Assembly: GCA_039105265.1 (NCBI GenBank)
Contig: JAPFFF010000010.1
Span: 4,402,001 to 4,466,000, forward strand
Length of the DNA stretch: 64,000 nucleotides
Origin: Tritrichomonas musculus
Taxonomy: Eukaryota; Parabasalia; Tritrichomonadida; Tritrichomonadidae
Direction of reading: 5' to 3'
Position numbers and translations under genes: made by a program. The notes below the pieces were generated by a model. The model did no database searches. It had not been told where the DNA came from and saw only the letters and a program-made list of their open reading frames with translations. Below, in pieces: positions 1 to 9,456 of the stretch (the first letter of the stretch is position 1; each line of letters starts with the position of its first letter).

Positions 1-448
1 ACATATATAATTGACACTTAATTTTGTTTTACTATGCAATTTTTTGAGATATTAAAAAAATTAATGTATAATTTTCAGTATTCAAAGTTTCCCATTTAGT
101 AAGGCAATTCTACAGAAAAAGTTTCAAGGTAATTTTACGCTATTGAAAAAAAATTGAATGAGATTGAATGAGTGATACTATTCAATTTTTTTCAATTCCT
201 ATTTAGTATGTCCAACCCTGTATATAGGTTGTCCAAAAAAAATTAGCACAATCTTGTATCTCTAAAATAAGATAAAGATATTTTAGAAATTATAATGTTT
301 ACTCAATGCATGCTTGAAGTCTTTATCCCCACTCAATCATAACAGACTCCAATTCCTCATTTATAAAAGTTTTTTTGTTTTAAATAAAATATAAAAATAA
401 ATAATTGGTCATTTTATGGATTAGAAATTTTGATATGAAACCAAGATA
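1..448. other. Intergenic, no gene seen
   Basis: AT-rich sequence without a usable reading frame. Around 206-220 there is a GTCCAACCCTG motif followed by TATATA. It resembles the outer edge of a TIR transposon, but I cannot find a partner inside the window, so it may be the right end of an element that starts upstream. Confidence 0.4.
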
Positions 449-545
449 AAGTGCGTCCACAATTAAGAAAGTATTTTTTGAATAAGCTCATAGAAATATT
501 GAATGAGTTTTCACAATTTTAACTTTCCTAATAGTGGACACACTT
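449..545. mobile_element. Short foldback MITE, about 97 bp, TA-flanked
   Basis: The left end AAGTGCGTCCACAATTA and the right end (read inward as AAGTGTGTCCACTATTA) form an inverted repeat of about 25 bp with few mismatches. TA lies directly outside both ends (447-448 and 546-547), as expected for a Tc1/mariner-type target duplication. The element encodes nothing and is followed by an A-run of about 26 at 550-575. It is a non-autonomous relic; its GTCCAC end recalls the GTGGACATC motif of the element at 7348-9232, so a common family is possible but not shown. Confidence 0.6.
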
Positions 546-549
546 TATT

Positions 550-580
<31 letters not shown>

Positions 581-657
581 AAATATATAAACTTGATGGA
601 AGTGAGATAATTAAAAAATTATCGTCGGAAAATTTATTCAAATTGGTAGCAATTCAA

Positions 658-2712
658 TTATTGAAACTCAGTTGCGTAAATTGCTATTTCACCTTCACAA
701 TCGTTGCTTCCACTTGTAGATGCGATATCAGCCTGCAGCACAACTTCTTTTCCTTTTTCGATTGACTTCTCTAATTTAAATTGATAGAAAGCGCCGAAAT
801 TTCCATCGTCACCGAAGGATGCCACTTTTTCATCTGGCAAATTAACCAGGTCACTTCCATCGACCAAAATGGCGACGTTTTTAATTCTCAGGTCTACATT
901 TTCACTTCCGCCAGTTTTTATGAATGCTGCATGGTATGAGCAGTCTCTTGTAAACGATCCAGTCACGTTCCAGCTGACAGTTTTGAATGAACCGTCACTA
1001 TTCAAATCATTTTGAGACCAACTGACATTGTGGTGAAGCATCAAAGGTGCTGCCATTACTCCCATGAAGGCCAATCTTTTCCTCATTATTCTGACATAAC
1101 CGCAATAAAACCGTTCCCAACTTTTTGAGGCGTTATTTGTCCATCCAATTTCAGAGAGGGCAGTTGTTCTTGGGAAGAGTTTGTAGTGCAAATCGGGCTC
1201 ATCGCCCCAGATATATTCTGACCAGGCCGCGCCTTGAACGCCAAGGATCAAGTACGTCTTATTTGGCTGGATTGAATAGAAAGGGTCCTTTTGGTAGGTG
1301 TACCAAAATGGAATAAATCGCGTCGGCGTGTTGTACTCGTACACGTCATCGGCAGGGAACTGTTTGAAGTTGAAGTAGAAGTGGTCGCGACTTCCGTCAA
1401 TTGTGTTATGATCTTTTTGAGTAGCGTCGATAGCTGCCTGAATTCCCTTCCAATTCATGACGATAGCGTTTTGGGCCAATTTTTGACCTTCAAGAATTTC
1501 ACCCCAACCGACAAGCCTCCGCCCTCTTGAGTCGAGAAAGTTGCTGAAGTGAGAAATCATCCAGCCTTGAAGGTCGCTGACGTCTTTCAGTCCTTCTTCC
1601 TCCATCCGTGACTTGCATTTCGTGCAAAACCGCCAACGTGACTTCAACACTTCATCGCCGCCAACATGGATATACTCAGAAGGAAATATGCCGATTATCT
1701 CATCGAGAACATCCTCAAGAAAACGAATCGTTTCATCGTTGCCCGCACAGAAAACTTCAAGCGAACTTCCCCACTTGCACGCGACATTCAACGGCATCTG
1801 GCGGCACGAAAACTGGCTGTATGGCGCAAGGGCACCCAAGGCGTGACCCGGCAATTCAAATTCAGGAACTATCGTCACCCCAAATTGACTAGCGTATCGG
1901 ACAAGGTCGCGCAGTTGTGCCTGTGTGTAAAAAAAGGGTCCATATTGGGTCCCGTCACTTTTTGTATCATGCCATGGCAGTGGAGACGACTTCCGGATTG
2001 AGCCAAATGTTTGAAAACCGGGATATTTGAATGACTCAAAACGGTTACCTTGATCGTCGGTGAGGTGAAGTTGTAAATGGTTTATTTTCAAAATTGAAAG
2101 GACACGGATAAGTCGTTTGATTATATCAACCCTGAAAAAGTGACGGGCTGCATCTAGAAGAACTCCGCGATAGCCAAATCTGGGCTTGTCTGTAATTGTA
2201 ACGCATGGCGATATCCATTCTACTCCTTTGTTCGGTTCCCAGTCATATTTGCGGCATTCTTCGGTGTCAACAAGCGAGCATTCTATGTCGGGGTCAAGAT
2301 TGTAGATTTCAGCAGGCATTAATTGAAGAAATGTTGTAAATCCGTAAAAAAATCCGTTGTATGAGGATGAAATTATTAGAACTTTTTCTTTTGTAATGGT
2401 TAAGGAATATTCTTCGGCACTCATCGATTGATACCCATTTCTTTCAACATTTGGTGTATCAAATATAATACCAACATTCATTGGTGATGAAAGTATTTTT
2501 AAGTTGAATTGGGTGGCCCCATAAATCCAAGTCCGCGCATAATTAATAATAAATGAAAGATTAGGAAATGTTGAATCAAACGACATTCCTGTATCACTGT
2601 CCAAAATAAAAAATCCATCATTGAGCTTAAAATTAAGTGGTTGTGGAATAATAACCGGCATTTTGGGGATATCTGCTAATGAAAAAAAAGGTAAAAAACT
2701 GATGAATATCAT
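658..2712 (-). CDS. Beta-N-acetylhexosaminidase (GH20)
   Basis: A 684-residue glycoside hydrolase of family 20, which removes terminal beta-linked GlcNAc or GalNAc by substrate-assisted catalysis using the acetamido group. The N-terminus (MIFISFLPFFSLA) looks like a signal peptide, so a secreted or lysosomal enzyme is likely. Residues about 20-150 fit the GH20 N-terminal domain and about 175-540 the barrel. The catalytic Asp-Glu pair is in HVGGDEV (D353, E354). HLTDDQGNR (about 216-224) and PEFELPGH (about 283-290) are further family motifs. Length and order of motifs are normal for eukaryotic hexosaminidases, and nothing looks broken. It is transcribed away from the tRNA-like gene at 2849. 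GC content is visibly higher than in the surrounding DNA, as in other conserved genes here. Confidence 0.95.
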   Translation of the reverse strand: MIFISFLPFFSLADIPKMPVIIPQPLNFKLNDGFFILDSDTGMSFDSTFPNLSFIINYARTWIYGATQFNLKILSSPMNVGIIFDTPNVERNGYQSMSAEEYSLTITKEKVLIISSSYNGFFYGFTTFLQLMPAEIYNLDPDIECSLVDTEECRKYDWEPNKGVEWISPCVTITDKPRFGYRGVLLDAARHFFRVDIIKRLIRVLSILKINHLQLHLTDDQGNRFESFKYPGFQTFGSIRKSSPLPWHDTKSDGTQYGPFFYTQAQLRDLVRYASQFGVTIVPEFELPGHALGALAPYSQFSCRQMPLNVACKWGSSLEVFCAGNDETIRFLEDVLDEIIGIFPSEYIHVGGDEVLKSRWRFCTKCKSRMEEEGLKDVSDLQGWMISHFSNFLDSRGRRLVGWGEILEGQKLAQNAIVMNWKGIQAAIDATQKDHNTIDGSRDHFYFNFKQFPADDVYEYNTPTRFIPFWYTYQKDPFYSIQPNKTYLILGVQGAAWSEYIWGDEPDLHYKLFPRTTALSEIGWTNNASKSWERFYCGYVRIMRKRLAFMGVMAAPLMLHHNVSWSQNDLNSDGSFKTVSWNVTGSFTRDCSYHAAFIKTGGSENVDLRIKNVAILVDGSDLVNLPDEKVASFGDDGNFGAFYQFKLEKSIEKGKEVVLQADIASTSGSNDCEGEIAIYATEFQ

Positions 2713-2848
2713 TTGGAAAAAAAAATAATAATTTTGAATGTACTAATAGAAATATTTGTTTAATATTTAATAATAATCATTTGAAAAATTCTACAAATGA
2801 TAATAGTTCAATGAAGATATAAAAGAGTAAAACATTATATAATAAGAA

Positions 2849-2922
2849 GGAACTTTAGCTTAACGGTAATGCACCGCAAGGAGAAGAAGCGGAGATCGGG
2901 GGTTAGACTCCTCGAAGTTCCA
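2849..2922 (+). tRNA. tRNA-like Pol III gene with odd anticodon arm
   Basis: A 74-nt unit with a perfect 7-bp acceptor stem (GGAACTT with AAGTTCC) and an A discriminator base. TAGCTTAACGG at 2856 fits the A-box consensus and GGTTAGACTCC fits the B-box with one mismatch. The D arm and T arm can be drawn, but the T loop is noncanonical. The anticodon arm is abnormal: stem CCGC/GCGG encloses 11 nt, about two more than usual, and there is no U at position 33. I therefore cannot assign an anticodon. It could be a tRNA pseudogene, an unusual tRNA, or another Pol III RNA with internal promoters. Confidence 0.45.
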
Positions 2923-2936
2923 ATTGGGGAATCGTA

Positions 2937-2941
2937 TTTTT
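2937..2941 (+). terminator. Pol III T-run terminator
   Basis: Five T residues lie 15 nt beyond the 3' end of the tRNA-like unit, the usual distance for RNA polymerase III termination. T-runs are common in this AT-rich DNA, so position is the only support. Confidence 0.35.
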
Positions 2942-3040
2942 CTACGCCACTTTTTGAAAACTTTTAAACTTTTTGAATACTTTTTTATACTTTTTTAATT
3001 CAATTTTTGCTAAATAATGCATAATTATATAGTTCAAATA

Positions 3041-3124
3041 GCTTCCCGATTCATCCAGCAATTCAAGAAACCAGATTCGGCTTCGTGCAGCCCCGTGGTG
3101 ATCACTGGTGCGTATATCCCCCGA
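3041..3124. other. GC-richer island, possible structured ncRNA
   Basis: About 84 bp of balanced composition stand inside strongly AT-rich DNA. The stretch has short self-complementary parts (GGCTTCGTGCAGCC and GGTGATCACTGG) and no open frame. I compared it by eye with U1, U2, U4, U5, U6 and SRP RNA and found no convincing match on either strand. It starts about 120 bp beyond the tRNA-like unit. It may be an unrecognised small RNA or a fragment of a conserved gene. Confidence 0.25.
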
Positions 3125-3257
3125 AAAATTATGTAAAAATAAACAAATTTATATCAAAAAAACTAAATTGTTATAATTTTAAGGTAAAATTAAAAATTTA
3201 CGATTTTTTTTGGTTAAATTTCTTAACATAGTAACTCAAATTTCACCTTAAGATGGC

Positions 3258-3300
3258 GGTTTTTACTTTCCATGAGTAGCTACTCATGGATAGAAAAACC
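3258..3300. repeat. 43-bp palindrome with perfect 20-bp core
   Basis: CCATGAGTAGCTACTCATGG (3270-3289) is a perfect palindrome. GGTTTTT to its left and AAAAACC to its right extend the inverted repeat to about 43 bp. No gene is adjacent, so it is a candidate foldback element or cruciform. Confidence 0.6.
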
Positions 3301-4231
3301 ATTCAAAAAGTGACGTTGAAAAAAACGATTGTCCTCATCATTTTTTTTGTAAATACTTGCAGATTCAAACCAAAATCTTAGTTTATTCATTTGATGTTAT
3401 AAAATAACAAATTTTGTTTGAATTAACTTACAGCTCGGAATTATTACTGTTGCGTTATTCTACAGTTATAAGCAAATAATAGAGCAATTTGAAAATTTTC
3501 AAAAATTTTTAAGAATACCAAAAAAATATGATCTAAAATTAGACCTTCGGCGGTTATATAAATTACGGTAACTTCACTGTTTTTTGAATAGTTTATTTGA
3601 AAAAAAGTAAAACGGTACACTGAAGACAAAAAACGGAATTATCCGCACGGCAAAACTTTTTGTTTGATTAAATGGTTATCAATATATTCAATCTTATTAA
3701 ACTTTTTGTTAACATTTAAATATAACTAAATTTTTTTTTGAAAAAAAAAAATCTAACATAATAGAATTAGTTGTATTCATTTTTAATTGAATAGGTTTTA
3801 ATGTTCGATTATCACATTAGCTTTTTTTTTTTTTAGATTAAAAAATATTTTGTTAAGTCTTCTAGAAACGGCTCTTAATTAGCGGTATTATTTATTTTAT
3901 GATGAATTTTTGTATTTTTGAAATAGATTCAACAGAAGAAGTAAAAAATACATGAAAGTTGCAGAATCTCTTCTTAACTTTATATATATAAATTTAATTT
4001 TTACGTTTGCGTTTTTTATAGTTCAATTGTTATTTAATATAGGGTACAAAGTTCGAATTTCTAATCTCATATTTTTTTTTAAAAAATCCAACCAAATAAA
4101 TACGGTAATGGCTTTTTTTTCTTTTAAACCGTTCTGTGTAAACTACGGTTTGACAACGGAACACCATAAAAACGGCACACGGTCGAAAGGTCTAATCTAA
4201 AATATTCAAAATTCTAATAACAAATAATATA
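3301..4231. other. Intergenic, nothing recognised
   Basis: AT-rich DNA with poly-A and poly-T runs and only short, low-complexity open frames. I see no supported gene. Confidence 0.5.
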
Positions 4232-4807
4232 GGGCTAGCATGAAATAATTTGGAATTTTACTTGAGAAAATAAAAATTTTTTGATTTTTCTAATCAATTT
4301 TGACAAAAATAATAAAAAAATTTCAAAAACAAAAATTTTTCCGCAGAAATTATTAGCAATTTTGATAGAAATATTTTTTTAGCGAAAACGGTTTTCAATA
4401 TAACGAATTTATTATGGCATTGTTCGAAAACGGTTTTCGATATAACGAATTTAGTCCTATCTCTTGAGAAAAAAGTACAAGCAAAATGAATAAAATTGAA
4501 ATCAATTTCCCTCAAATATAAAATTCTATCGATAAAAATAATTTGTAATATGGAATTTAATTATTTCTAAATATATTGTTGCAACAATTTTCTTTTTATT
4601 TTCAAGAAAATTAATATAAATTGCAGTTATAAAAAATATTATTAGATATTTAAATATAATTTTAAATTATGCAATCTTAATCTGATTTATAAAAAACTAA
4701 AAATTTAGTATATTCATTAATAATATGTTAAATTAATTATTTCAAATAAATTATTATTTATTAAATACTAATAAATCCATCTCTAAGACTAACTTCATCT
4801 TGTGGAT

Positions 4808-4925
4808 GAAAAATTTTTTTACTTAAATGAAATTTGAATAAAAAAATTTTTGCGTAATTGAAATTTGGAATAAAATTTTTTGCTTATTTGAAAATTGAAA
4901 TAAAATTTTTTGCTTATTTGAAAAA
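4808..4925. repeat. About 30-bp imperfect tandem repeat, four units
   Basis: Four degenerate units run head to tail. The last two full units (from 4871 and 4901) share TAAAATTTTTTGCTTATTTG. They lie inside the 4232-5924 element. Confidence 0.5.
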
Positions 4926-5077
4926 AAAAAATTTTGGCAATGATATGTCTCAATTCACTCAAAAATTATTATTCAGAAGAAATGATTGATTTAATATTAA
5001 TAATATTAAAAAGGTTGGGAGAAATCAACAACAAGAAAATTTATTATATTTTGCATAAATAAAACATTAATTACTAT

Positions 5078-5548
5078 TTGTTAATTCTAGAATCAAGCAA
5101 TTATCAAAAGATAAATTCAATTTATCAAATATTTATGATCAGAGTCAACATTCTTCATGAAAACCCTATTTCTAATTTATTATGGACAAAAATTATCCAA
5201 AATTATCATAAATATCCAGCAAAAACAAAATCTATATCAATCAAGTGTTTGACATATTTGTTGAATCCAAAAATTAATTTATCTACTCAAATAATTTTCG
5301 ATTCTCAATTATTTCAAATAATTTGTGACCATTTAAATGATTTTATTTTTGAAGATATAGTGAATCTACTTTTTATTTTACAAACTTTAATATGCTTATC
5401 TATAAATTCTCATCATGAATGTGAGCTAAGAACAAATTTATTATTATATGATATCATACCAATTCTCAAAGATATTCAATATAGTGAATTAAATGATCAA
5501 TTATGTGATGCATCTATCGAAAATGTCATAAGTTTTGTCACAAAATAA
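5078..5548 (+). CDS. Hypothetical helical fragment inside TIR element
   Basis: The frame encodes about 156 residues, but the first codon is TTG and the first ATG is at 5135 (residue 20), so the N-terminus may be missing. The sequence is rich in Leu and Ile with regular helical spacing (such as LLWTKIIQNYHKYPAKTK and LNDFIFEDIVNLLFILQTLI). It resembles armadillo/HEAT-like repeats in texture, but I cannot name a family. Its place between transposon ends suggests a captured host-gene fragment or an accessory protein. An uninterrupted frame of this length is unlikely by chance in DNA this AT-rich. Confidence 0.4.
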   Translation: MLILESSNYQKINSIYQIFMIRVNILHENPISNLLWTKIIQNYHKYPAKTKSISIKCLTYLLNPKINLSTQIIFDSQLFQIICDHLNDFIFEDIVNLLFILQTLICLSINSHHECELRTNLLLYDIIPILKDIQYSELNDQLCDASIENVISFVTK

Positions 5549-5924
5549 ATATAAAAACTCTTTAAAGGACAAGTGAAAATTATAATCATAATTATTTTTT
5601 ATCAAAATTTATTAAAATTTTCTTTTTCTTTTATTTTTTTATTCAATATATTTTTTTATTTTTACATTTTTTTTCACATGATTTAATTGTTTTTGCTCAA
5701 AATTTTTTTCAAATTAATACAGGTTAATACTTTAGACCAAAAACCGTTTTCGCAAAAAATTTTTTTTGTGAAAAATTGATCACAATTTCTGCGGTATAAT
5801 TTTATTTATGGAAAAATTAATTTTTTTTTTGGAAAAAATGCACACAATAATAATTTTTTTGATCGAAGCTAATTCGGAATAGATTTTTTTATCAAATGAT
5901 TTGCTAATTATTTCGTGCTAGCCC

Positions 5925-6708
5925 TATAATAAGCATTTTATAATTTATTAAATTGTTATTATATTATTAATAATATAATAAATATATATGTAATTATTGA
6001 ATTTATCAATACTCTAGCAAGTAGGCCTTATTTTTTTTACATCACAAATACTATAAACGTCTTTTAAACTACTTTTTTCATAAAATAACCATTTTTTGAG
6101 TTGGTGAATTATTGAAACTTTTTGAATACGAATAAATTTTTTTTAATTTATGCTGAATCAAAAATAATATTATTTAATTTGAAAAACATTTTAATCTTTT
6201 ATCTTTTTATTTTTAAATTATTTAAAACATTTTTAATATAAAAAAAATAATTGTAGATCAAGATAAAAATAAAAAACTAATATCGAGAAAGTAATGTATT
6301 TACAATTGTAATTACAAATGTAATTTTTAAACGTTTAAAAATTACATTTGTAAATTCAAAAAGCTTACTAGCAATATATAAATATTTGACATTTTTTCTT
6401 TCAATTTAATATCATGAAACAAAATTTGTATTAACTCATAGAAATACCCATCCTAATCATTGATCAACTTTTTTTTCAGAAAAAGAAAACGGCTCTGCAG
6501 AAAGAAGAAAAAATGCCAAAATTATGAGAGCTAATGAATTTTTTTCATTTTAAATTATTATCCGCATGATTCATTATGCGATTTAGCTGATTCTTGAATC
6601 ATTTTTTTTTTTTTTTAAAAAAAATCAAGTCAGGAATTTTTTATTTAATTGAAAATTTTTCAATTGCCTACGTTCCGTTATTCACAAATTTAAAGAATGA
6701 AGATCAAA
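5925..6708. other. Intergenic with one perfect palindrome
   Basis: AT-rich non-coding DNA. The only distinct structure is the 42-bp palindrome listed separately at 6312-6353. Confidence 0.5.
6312..6353. repeat. Perfect 42-bp palindrome without spacer
   Basis: Two 21-bp arms, TTACAAATGTAATTTTTAAA plus C and its exact complement, meet at 6332/6333 with no loop. Spacer-free perfect palindromes of this length are unusual even in AT-rich DNA. It lies about 370 bp upstream of the small basic protein gene. Confidence 0.75.
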
Positions 6709-6713
6709 TCATT
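6709..6713 (+). promoter_or_regulatory. Initiator-like TCATT
   Basis: TCATT lies 9-13 nt before the ATG at 6722 and fits the trichomonad initiator, where transcription starts at the A. The same short-leader arrangement precedes the related gene at 34476. Confidence 0.45.
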
Positions 6714-6721
6714 TTTAATTT

Positions 6722-7078
6722 ATGATTTCTTCAAATAAAAGCAAAAACCAAACAATGAGTTCAGATAAAAGAAATTGGAAAACTGTCGTTGTTGATTTTG
6801 GAGACCAGAATATAATAAAATATGAGTTAGATATGAAAGAAAGATTAAAAGAACGAATGAAGCGTGCAAAGAAAAGATCGCTGAAGAAAAATCGATCATT
6901 CACAAAAGAAGATCCTAAAGAAATGACACCAAAATTCACTTTTGTATCTAATGTTATTTATTCAGAAGCCCCTTCAAGCAATACAGACTCATTTGTGTCA
7001 ACAGATGAATTTATGAATATTGATGAACTATCATTTCTCTCATCTGATGATGAACAAAATAACAACTTTTTTTTTTGA
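6722..7078 (+). CDS. Small basic protein, family A member 1
   Basis: A 118-residue protein of unknown function. The N-terminal part has KRNWKTVVVDFGDQ, followed by a strongly basic helix (KERLKERMKRAKKRSLKK, about residues 39-56) that could be a nuclear signal or nucleic-acid contact. The C-terminus is acidic and Ser-rich with DEFMNIDELSFLSSDDE. Side by side with the protein at 34476 the same three blocks recur: W-K followed by three hydrophobic residues, a KE-[RK]-L...[KR]R-x-K-[KR]R-x-L block, and a C-terminal ID-x-L motif. This marks a lineage-specific family. A basic helix plus acidic tail recalls transcription regulators, but that is inference. The ATG is preceded by an initiator-like TCATT. 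Confidence 0.65.
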   Translation: MISSNKSKNQTMSSDKRNWKTVVVDFGDQNIIKYELDMKERLKERMKRAKKRSLKKNRSFTKEDPKEMTPKFTFVSNVIYSEAPSSNTDSFVSTDEFMNIDELSFLSSDDEQNNNFFF

Positions 7079-7202
7079 AAAGGCATATAAGATAAAATCA
7101 GAAATATTTAACTACAACGGTATCACATAGATATATTTTTGTTATTTAAATACAGATATAAGACAAATATTATCTTTTTACCTGTTTTTTTATAAAAGAA
7201 GC

Positions 7203-7232
7203 TTTTTGCCTAGAAAAAAAAATAGGCAAAAA
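7203..7232. repeat. Hairpin TTTTTGCCTA / TAGGCAAAAA
   Basis: A 10-bp stem with an A-rich loop, about 125 bp past the stop of the small basic gene. It could mark a 3' end, or may be incidental. Confidence 0.35.
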
Positions 7233-7347
7233 ACAAAATTCATTATTTTCCCAACAGGTAATGAAGGTCTATTAATAAAGAAATATCAAAAACGAAATAT
7301 TTGAAAGACAAATTTATCAATAAAATTCTTTTTTGAAGTAATATATA

Positions 7348-9232
7348 GAGTATCAAGAAAAAGTGGATATTGTCAAGATAAAGTGGCCATCACTTAACTT
7401 TTTTATCTCAATATTTTGATAAGGAATTCAAAATTAAAATAAAATTCTCAGAAAAAAAAGAAGTGGACATCATGCTCCAAAATAAATTGATAGAGATTAT
7501 TCAAATATTCTTTAAAGAATTTATTCAAATATAATTATATTTAATGACCGAAATAAGCATACTTATCTTATTTAATTTTGAAAAACATAATGAAATTTAT
7601 ATAATATATAGCAATTTATATAAAATGTTATATTATAATAAATATATATATATTGATATAAATAAAATTTGAGCATATATTACTATTTTAAAAATTTGAA
7701 ATATCTGAAAGTTTTTAATTGAAATATAAAGTTTTTAATTGAATAAAATTTAGCAAAAAGATTAATCACACGAAAACTGCCTCAACAGTTTAGATCCTGA
7801 ATCTCAAAATCTAACTATACAGATTTTAGAACCTTGTAGTTCTGAACAGACCCAAATTTTCGTTATCTCTATTTTCCGTTCCATGATAAGGTACAACTAT
7901 TTGATGAAAAGTGACCTTTGGAATAACACCAGTAAGATATGCTGCAAGTCCACACGTCGAAGTTGCTGGTTTTAATGTTCGTTTCTGTTCAAAAGTCCGA
8001 GGATATCAAATTCAGAATAATATCTATGACCAGCATAAGAAAAACCAAAGATAAAAATCAAAAAAATAGCTTTAGAATCGAAATACCTTCATTTGAAACT
8101 CTTTAATAAAATTTTCTTTTCAATACTTTATATTTATTTATCATAGTAAAGCATGCTGGAAATCTCTTTGATCCCAAATCAAATGCTTATCTATGACCAG
8201 CATAAGAAAAAACAAAGATAAAAATCAAAAAAATAGCTTTAGAATAGAAATACCTTCATTTGAAACTCTTTATTTTTTTTTTTTTTTTCAATTCTTTATA
8301 TTTAATTATCAGAATTTTTGACAACTATATTCAAACTTTGAATGTCTTATCAAAATATTGAGATCAAAAAGTTATGTGATGGCCACTTTATCTTAACGAG
8401 AAGGGTAGAAACTAGCGAATTTATAATAAGTATGGTTATAATTAATATATTTTACTTATTGACAGATAATAAATTTAAATTATTAATTATGTTATATTTA
8501 ATGCGCTAGAAAACAAGATATTACTATAAAAAATGATGACTTTTGAATTCAAATGCTGATCGTAATAGGCAAATTATTAACTTTGAATAATTTTGTTATT
8601 ACTTTTCTATAAAAAGCATTTTATTAATCATTTATATCATAAAATATATCATATATTTGCTTTTTGGTTGGTATAAATTGGATTTTATTGCCTAATAAAG
8701 TTGGACTTAGCTATTGTAAATAAAATTAGATATGAAATTTTTTTGATGATTTGATGAAATGAAGCTCCAAAACATAAGATATCCTATTGAATATTGATAA
8801 TCATCATTAGAAATTTATATTTTTTAAAAAATTAACTTAAATAAGTAAATCATATTTCTATTACGAAAAATGTAGCGCACCAAATTCAGTGAAATTTAGC
8901 CATCAGAAAATGCATATATAATAAAGATGATTTTATCAATATTTCAAAAATTTGTTATGAAATTGGAGAGAAAAGAAAGATTTGAAATTGAGAGGAAATC
9001 ATGTAAAGTTCTCAATTCTGATTTTAAAAAACATAAATTTCTCATTTAAAACAATAATTATAATAAATCTAATAGATCAAAAATTTTATTATATTTGTGC
9101 TTAATAAAAATTCAAACAATAAATATAAAATATTCAAAATCAATCGTTTTTCGAAATCAAAATTTTGAAAAAATTATAAACGGTTTAGTGTCTACCGTTC
9201 TTCTTAACGATGTCCACTTTTTCTTGATACTC
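7348..9232. mobile_element. 1.9-kb Tc1/mariner-like non-autonomous element
   Basis: Ends GAGTATCAAGAAAAAGTGGA on the left and its inverse on the right (9213-9232) match. TA directly flanks both ends (7346-7347 and 9233-9234). A second inverted pair lies inside: GATAAAGTGGCCATCAC plus about 40 bp at about 7375-7430 recurs inverted at about 8345-8395. This gives an IR/DR-like end structure or a nested element. An internal direct duplication lies at 8022-8271. There is no transposase frame. The GAGTAT terminus is shared with the element at 11898-13475. Confidence 0.65.
8022..8271. repeat. 83-bp direct duplication, 167-bp period
   Basis: The segment starting ATCTATGACCAGCATAAGAA occurs at 8022-8104 and again at 8189-8271 with only a few differences. 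Similarity continues weakly into the following T-rich DNA. It lies within the 7348-9232 element. Confidence 0.7.
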
Positions 9233-9456
9233 TAATAAAATAATGATAATAATAAAGATAAAATAAAAGAGATAGAAATAATTTGCTGTAAATATTGGCA
9301 TTTAAGCTCTAAAATGCTGATAATGAAAATGGGGGTAGAAAATTTTCAATATGACGATATTTTATATGAAATTAACTCAATAGAATTTTCAATACATTAT
9401 AATCTGAATCCAATGACCATCAAAAACACAAATTTTATTTTAAAGAAGTTAGAAAA

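Larger units (their letters stand above)
4232..5924. mobile_element. 1.7-kb TIR element, TA-flanked, long imperfect TIRs
   Basis: The left end GGGCTAGCATGAAATAATT and the right end (inward GGGCTAGCACGAAATAATT) match except at one base. TA lies outside both ends (4230-4231 and 5925-5926). Similarity between arms continues imperfectly for about 170-200 bp: CCGCAGAAATTATTAGCAA and GCGAAAACGGTTTT on the left have inverted counterparts near 5745-5795. Two near-identical copies of an AACGGTTTTC-containing segment lie at about 4385-4455. Four imperfect units of about 30 bp lie at 4808-4925. No transposase is recognisable. The only notable frame is the 5078-5548 fragment. TA flanks suggest Tc1/mariner-type mobility in trans. 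Confidence 0.6.

Noticed and set aside
3041-3124. U1 or U4 snRNA
   Set aside because: The 5' end motif ATACTTACC, a credible Sm site at the correct end, and the stem-loop I consensus are missing on both strands.
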